Shown here piece by piece: positions 61,697-64,000 of a stretch of DNA of 64,000 bases. Position 1 is the stretch's first letter; every line of letters starts with the position of its first letter. Under the pieces are notes generated by a model that did not search any database, had not been told where the DNA came from, and saw only the letters and a list, made by a program, of their open reading frames with translations. A program made the translations under genes and the position numbers. The stretch is from Roseovarius sp. (GTDB lineage Bacteria > Pseudomonadota > Alphaproteobacteria > Rhodobacterales > Rhodobacteraceae), in assembly GCA_027493545.1 (NCBI GenBank), contig JAOSKR010000003.1, forward strand, positions 367,360 to 431,359. The letters are read 5' to 3'.

Positions 61697-61977
61697 CGGC
61701 CCGGGGCCGCCAGAAGGACTTTGCATACCCACGGAAAGCGTCGGCAAAACGGGGCCTCCTTCGGAACGGACCCGATGCCGATGGTCTTTTGCCGGGACCG
61801 CCCCGAGGGAGTTGCGCGCGTACCGCGCGATAGTGGGCTTTGCGCGCGTACCCCGCAAGCTGCCAGAACCGGCATGGTGATGCGCATTAGGACTTGCATA
61901 TTTCTCAGCGCTTGCGGTATCCGGTCCGTGGGACACCCCTCCCCAACGAGGGGCGTATATCTGGAAGGGTAACACCG
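61697..61977 (+). promoter_or_regulatory. serC leader region, candidate serC RNA motif
   Basis: About 280 bp between hisH and serC. Its last 60 bases hold the stem CCCCTC-CCCAAC-GAGGGG (61936-61953) followed by the serC ribosome site GGAAGGG, which could pair partly with the upstream CCCCTCC. A conserved serC RNA motif is known upstream of serC in alphaproteobacteria. I cannot verify a match without the covariance model. Confidence 0.45.
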
Positions 61978-63132
61978 ATGTCCATCGACCAACCGGCGAC
62001 GCGGCCGGCCAATCCGCGCTTTTCCTCGGGCCCCTGCGCCAAACCCCCCACATTCTCGCTCGACAAGCTGTCAGATGCCGCGCTGGGCCGCAGCCATCGC
62101 GCCGCCATCGGCAAGGCCAAGCTCAAGGCCGCGATCGACGGCACGCGCGAAATCCTGCGTATCCCCGACGATTATCGCATCGGCATCGTGCCCGCCTCCG
62201 ACACCGGCGCGGTCGAAATGGCGATGTGGAACCTGCTCGGTCCGCGCAAGGTCGAGATGCTGGCCTGGGAAAGCTTCGGCGCCGGCTGGGTGACCGACGT
62301 GGTCAAGCAGTTGAAGCTCGACGCCGAGGTGAAGGAAGCGCCCTATGGCGAGATCGTCGATCTGGCCTCGGTCGACACCGACAACGATGTCGTTTTCACT
62401 TGGAACGGCACCACCAGCGGCGTACGTGTGCCCAACGGCGACTGGATCAGGCCCGACCGGCAGGGGCTGACGATCTGCGATGCCACCTCGGCCGCCTTCG
62501 CCCAGCACCTGCCCCGGGACAAGCTCGATGCCACCACCTTTTCCTGGCAGAAGGTGCTGGGCGGCGAGGCCGCGCACGGCATGCTGGTGCTCTCGCCCCG
62601 GGCGGTCGAGCGGCTGGAAAGCTACGCCCCGCCCTGGCCGCTGCCCAAGATCTTTCGCCTGACCAAGGGCGGCAAGCTGATCGAGGGCATCTTCGAAGGC
62701 GCGACCATCAACACCCCGTCGATGCTGGCGGTCGAGGATTACCTGCTGGCGCTCGACTGGGCACGCGAAGTGGGCGGGCTCGAGGGGCTGCGCGAACGCG
62801 CCTACGCCAACCTCGCGGTGGTGCAGGGCTTTGTCGCCGAACATGGCTGGATCGGGTTTCTGGCCGCCGATCCGGCGACCCGCTCGAACACCTCCGTTTG
62901 CCTGAAGTTCACCGACCCGCGCATCACCGACGGCGCCGCCTTTGCCAGGGCGGTGGCCAAGCGGCTCGAGGCCGAAGGCGTGGCGTTCGACATCGGCGCC
63001 TATCGCGACGCGCCCCCGGGGCTGCGCATCTGGTGTGGCGCTACGGTCGAGACCGCGGACGTGGTCGCGCTGATGCCGTGGATCGAATGGGCGTTCCGGT
63101 CCGAGATCGCGGCGTTGTCCGCGGCCGCGTGA
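61978..63132 (+). CDS. serC: Phosphoserine aminotransferase
   Basis: A 384-residue PLP enzyme making 3-phosphoserine from 3-phosphohydroxypyruvate. It starts [20 protein letters not shown], the alphaproteobacterial form, with a GGAAGGG ribosome site. PLP lysine context [18 protein letters not shown] and other motifs [16 protein letters not shown] and [18 protein letters not shown] are visible. serA follows 105 bp later, so the first two steps of serine synthesis lie together. Confidence 0.95.
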   Translation: MSIDQPATRPANPRFSSGPCAKPPTFSLDKLSDAALGRSHRAAIGKAKLKAAIDGTREILRIPDDYRIGIVPASDTGAVEMAMWNLLGPRKVEMLAWESFGAGWVTDVVKQLKLDAEVKEAPYGEIVDLASVDTDNDVVFTWNGTTSGVRVPNGDWIRPDRQGLTICDATSAAFAQHLPRDKLDATTFSWQKVLGGEAAHGMLVLSPRAVERLESYAPPWPLPKIFRLTKGGKLIEGIFEGATINTPSMLAVEDYLLALDWAREVGGLEGLRERAYANLAVVQGFVAEHGWIGFLAADPATRSNTSVCLKFTDPRITDGAAFARAVAKRLEAEGVAFDIGAYRDAPPGLRIWCGATVETADVVALMPWIEWAFRSEIAALSAAA

Positions 63133-63137
63133 TCCGT

Positions 63138-63200
63138 GCCGGGCTGAAGCCCGGCCTGCACGGCAATCCCGGAATTCTGTAGGCCGGGCTTCAGCCCGGC
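63138..63200. repeat. Paired REP-like palindromes between serC and serA
   Basis: GCCGGGCTGAAGCCCGGC at 63138-63155 and its exact reverse complement at 63183-63200 are separated by 27 bp. Each is itself a hairpin (GCCGGGCT / AAGCCCGGC), so the pair can fold as two small stems or one long one. This is the layout of a bacterial interspersed mosaic element. It may terminate or stabilise the serC-serA transcript. Confidence 0.75.
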
Positions 63201-63237
63201 ATGCTCTCCGAAAACTCCATTCAAAGGACCAACGAAC

Positions 63238-64000
63238 ATGGCTCCCAAGGTACTCGTTTCCGACAAGCTTTCCGAAACCGCGGTGCAGATCTTCCGCGAT
63301 CGCGGCATCGAGGTCGATTTCCGGCCCGATCTGGGCAAGGACAAGGACAAGCTGGCCGAGGTGATCGGCGATTATGACGGCCTCGCCATCCGCTCGGCCA
63401 CCAAGGTGACCGCCAAGCTGCTGGAACGCGCCGACAGGCTCAAGGTCATCGGCCGCGCCGGTATCGGCACCGACAACATCGACAAGGAGGCCGCGTCGAA
63501 AAAGGGCGTGATCGTGATGAACACACCCTTCGGCAACATGATCACCACCGCCGAGCACGCCATCGCGATGATGTTCGCGGTCGCCCGCCAGCTGCCCGAG
63601 GCCAGCGCCTCGACCCATGCCGGCAAGTGGGAGAAGTCGCGCTTCATGGGTGTGGAGCTGACCGGCAAGACGCTGGGGGTGATCGGCGCCGGCAATATCG
63701 GCGGCATCGTCTGCGACCGTGCCCGCGGGCTGAAGATGAAGGTCATCGCCTATGATCCGTACCTGTCCGGGGAGAAGGCCGACAAGATGGGGGTCGAGAA
63801 GGTCGATCTCGATGAACTCCTGGCCCGTGCTGACTTTATCACCCTGCACGTGCCGCTGACCGACCAGACCCGCAACATCCTGTCGGCCGAGAACCTTGCC
63901 GAGGACCAAGAAGGGCGTGCGCATCATCAACTGCGCCCGCGGCGGGCTGGTCGACGAGGCGGCGCTGGCGGAACTGTTGAAATCGGGCCATGTGGCGGGC
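63238..64000 (+). CDS. serA: D-3-phosphoglycerate dehydrogenase, N-terminal part (partial, frameshift)
   Basis: First 254 codons of SerA, which starts serine synthesis from 3-phosphoglycerate; the gene runs past the window. It starts [20 protein letters not shown]. The NAD-binding Rossmann motif is [19 protein letters not shown], after [20 protein letters not shown]. One extra base near 63901-63905 shifts the frame after NLAE; the other frame continues [20 protein letters not shown]. It lies 105 bp after serC. Confidence 0.93.
   Translation, partial: MAPKVLVSDKLSETAVQIFRDRGIEVDFRPDLGKDKDKLAEVIGDYDGLAIRSATKVTAKLLERADRLKVIGRAGIGTDNIDKEAASKKGVIVMNTPFGNMITTAEHAIAMMFAVARQLPEASASTHAGKWEKSRFMGVELTGKTLGVIGAGNIGGIVCDRARGLKMKVIAYDPYLSGEKADKMGVEKVDLDELLARADFITLHVPLTDQTRNILSAENLAEDQEGRAHHQLRPRRAGRRGGAGGTVEIGPCGG

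Noticed and set aside
61697..61880. A 60-residue C-terminal extension of HisH
   Set aside because: It follows a probable one-base loss. Correcting it gives a stop at 61696 and the normal 212-residue length.

Overview
The window is a high-G+C chromosomal segment from an alphaproteobacterium, most likely a marine member of the Rhodobacteraceae (Roseobacter group). Supporting evidence is a DddP-type DMSP lyase carrying every known metal and catalytic residue, the ctaC-ctaB-ctaG-ctaE-surf1-thrC-M16 peptidase gene order, a complete tad pilus locus, the alphaproteobacterial form of SerC, and short intergenic repeats of a kind I recall from this family.

Layout. 1-3031: end of ileS, then the one-carbon genes fhs and folD. 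3050-4472: a hotdog thioesterase and an outer-membrane beta-barrel protein. 4549-16829 (minus strand): a tad/cpa pilus locus read from two Flp-like pilins through cpaB, cpaC, an OmpA lipoprotein, tadZ, tadA, tadB, tadC, two TPR lipoproteins, the prepilin peptidase and an AAA ATPase. 17183-24931: lytic transglycosylase, 3-oxoacid CoA-transferase pair, topA, dprA, tldD. 25134-32611: cytochrome aa3 assembly genes coupled to surf1, thrC, an M16 peptidase and an acetyltransferase. 32798-37909: dddP, hemE, hemC, an FAD-linked dehydrogenase. 38126-46081: tRNA-Met followed by a copper-resistance cluster with two P-type ATPases, an L,D-transpeptidase, two cytochromes c, a CopZ chaperone and CueR. 46476-51382: alpha-hydroxyacid dehydrogenase, pyruvate carboxylase, tRNA-Gly. 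51946-59804: a group-4-capsule-like export set (YjbH, YjbF, Wza-like, GfcA/YjbE-like, Wzc-like) with a phosphatase. 59834-64000: VanZ-like gene, hisB, hisH, serC, start of serA.

The strongest regulatory signal is in the copper cluster. Four separate promoters (40614-40644, 40775-40805, 43023-43053, 43083-43113) share TTGACC, a 19-bp spacer containing a TTCC-GGAA dyad, and a -10 box. That is the architecture of CueR-activated promoters, and it places a Tat-exported L,D-transpeptidase and two cytochromes c in the copper regulon. The cluster also holds short remnants of a multicopper oxidase and of a DsbA-like protein.

Quality warning. Eighteen genes, including essential ones, carry 21 single-base frame breaks, several in homopolymer runs. 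They are most simply sequencing or assembly errors, and I annotate those genes as intact functions with a noted frameshift. No CRISPR array, prophage, rRNA or recognisable insertion sequence was seen.
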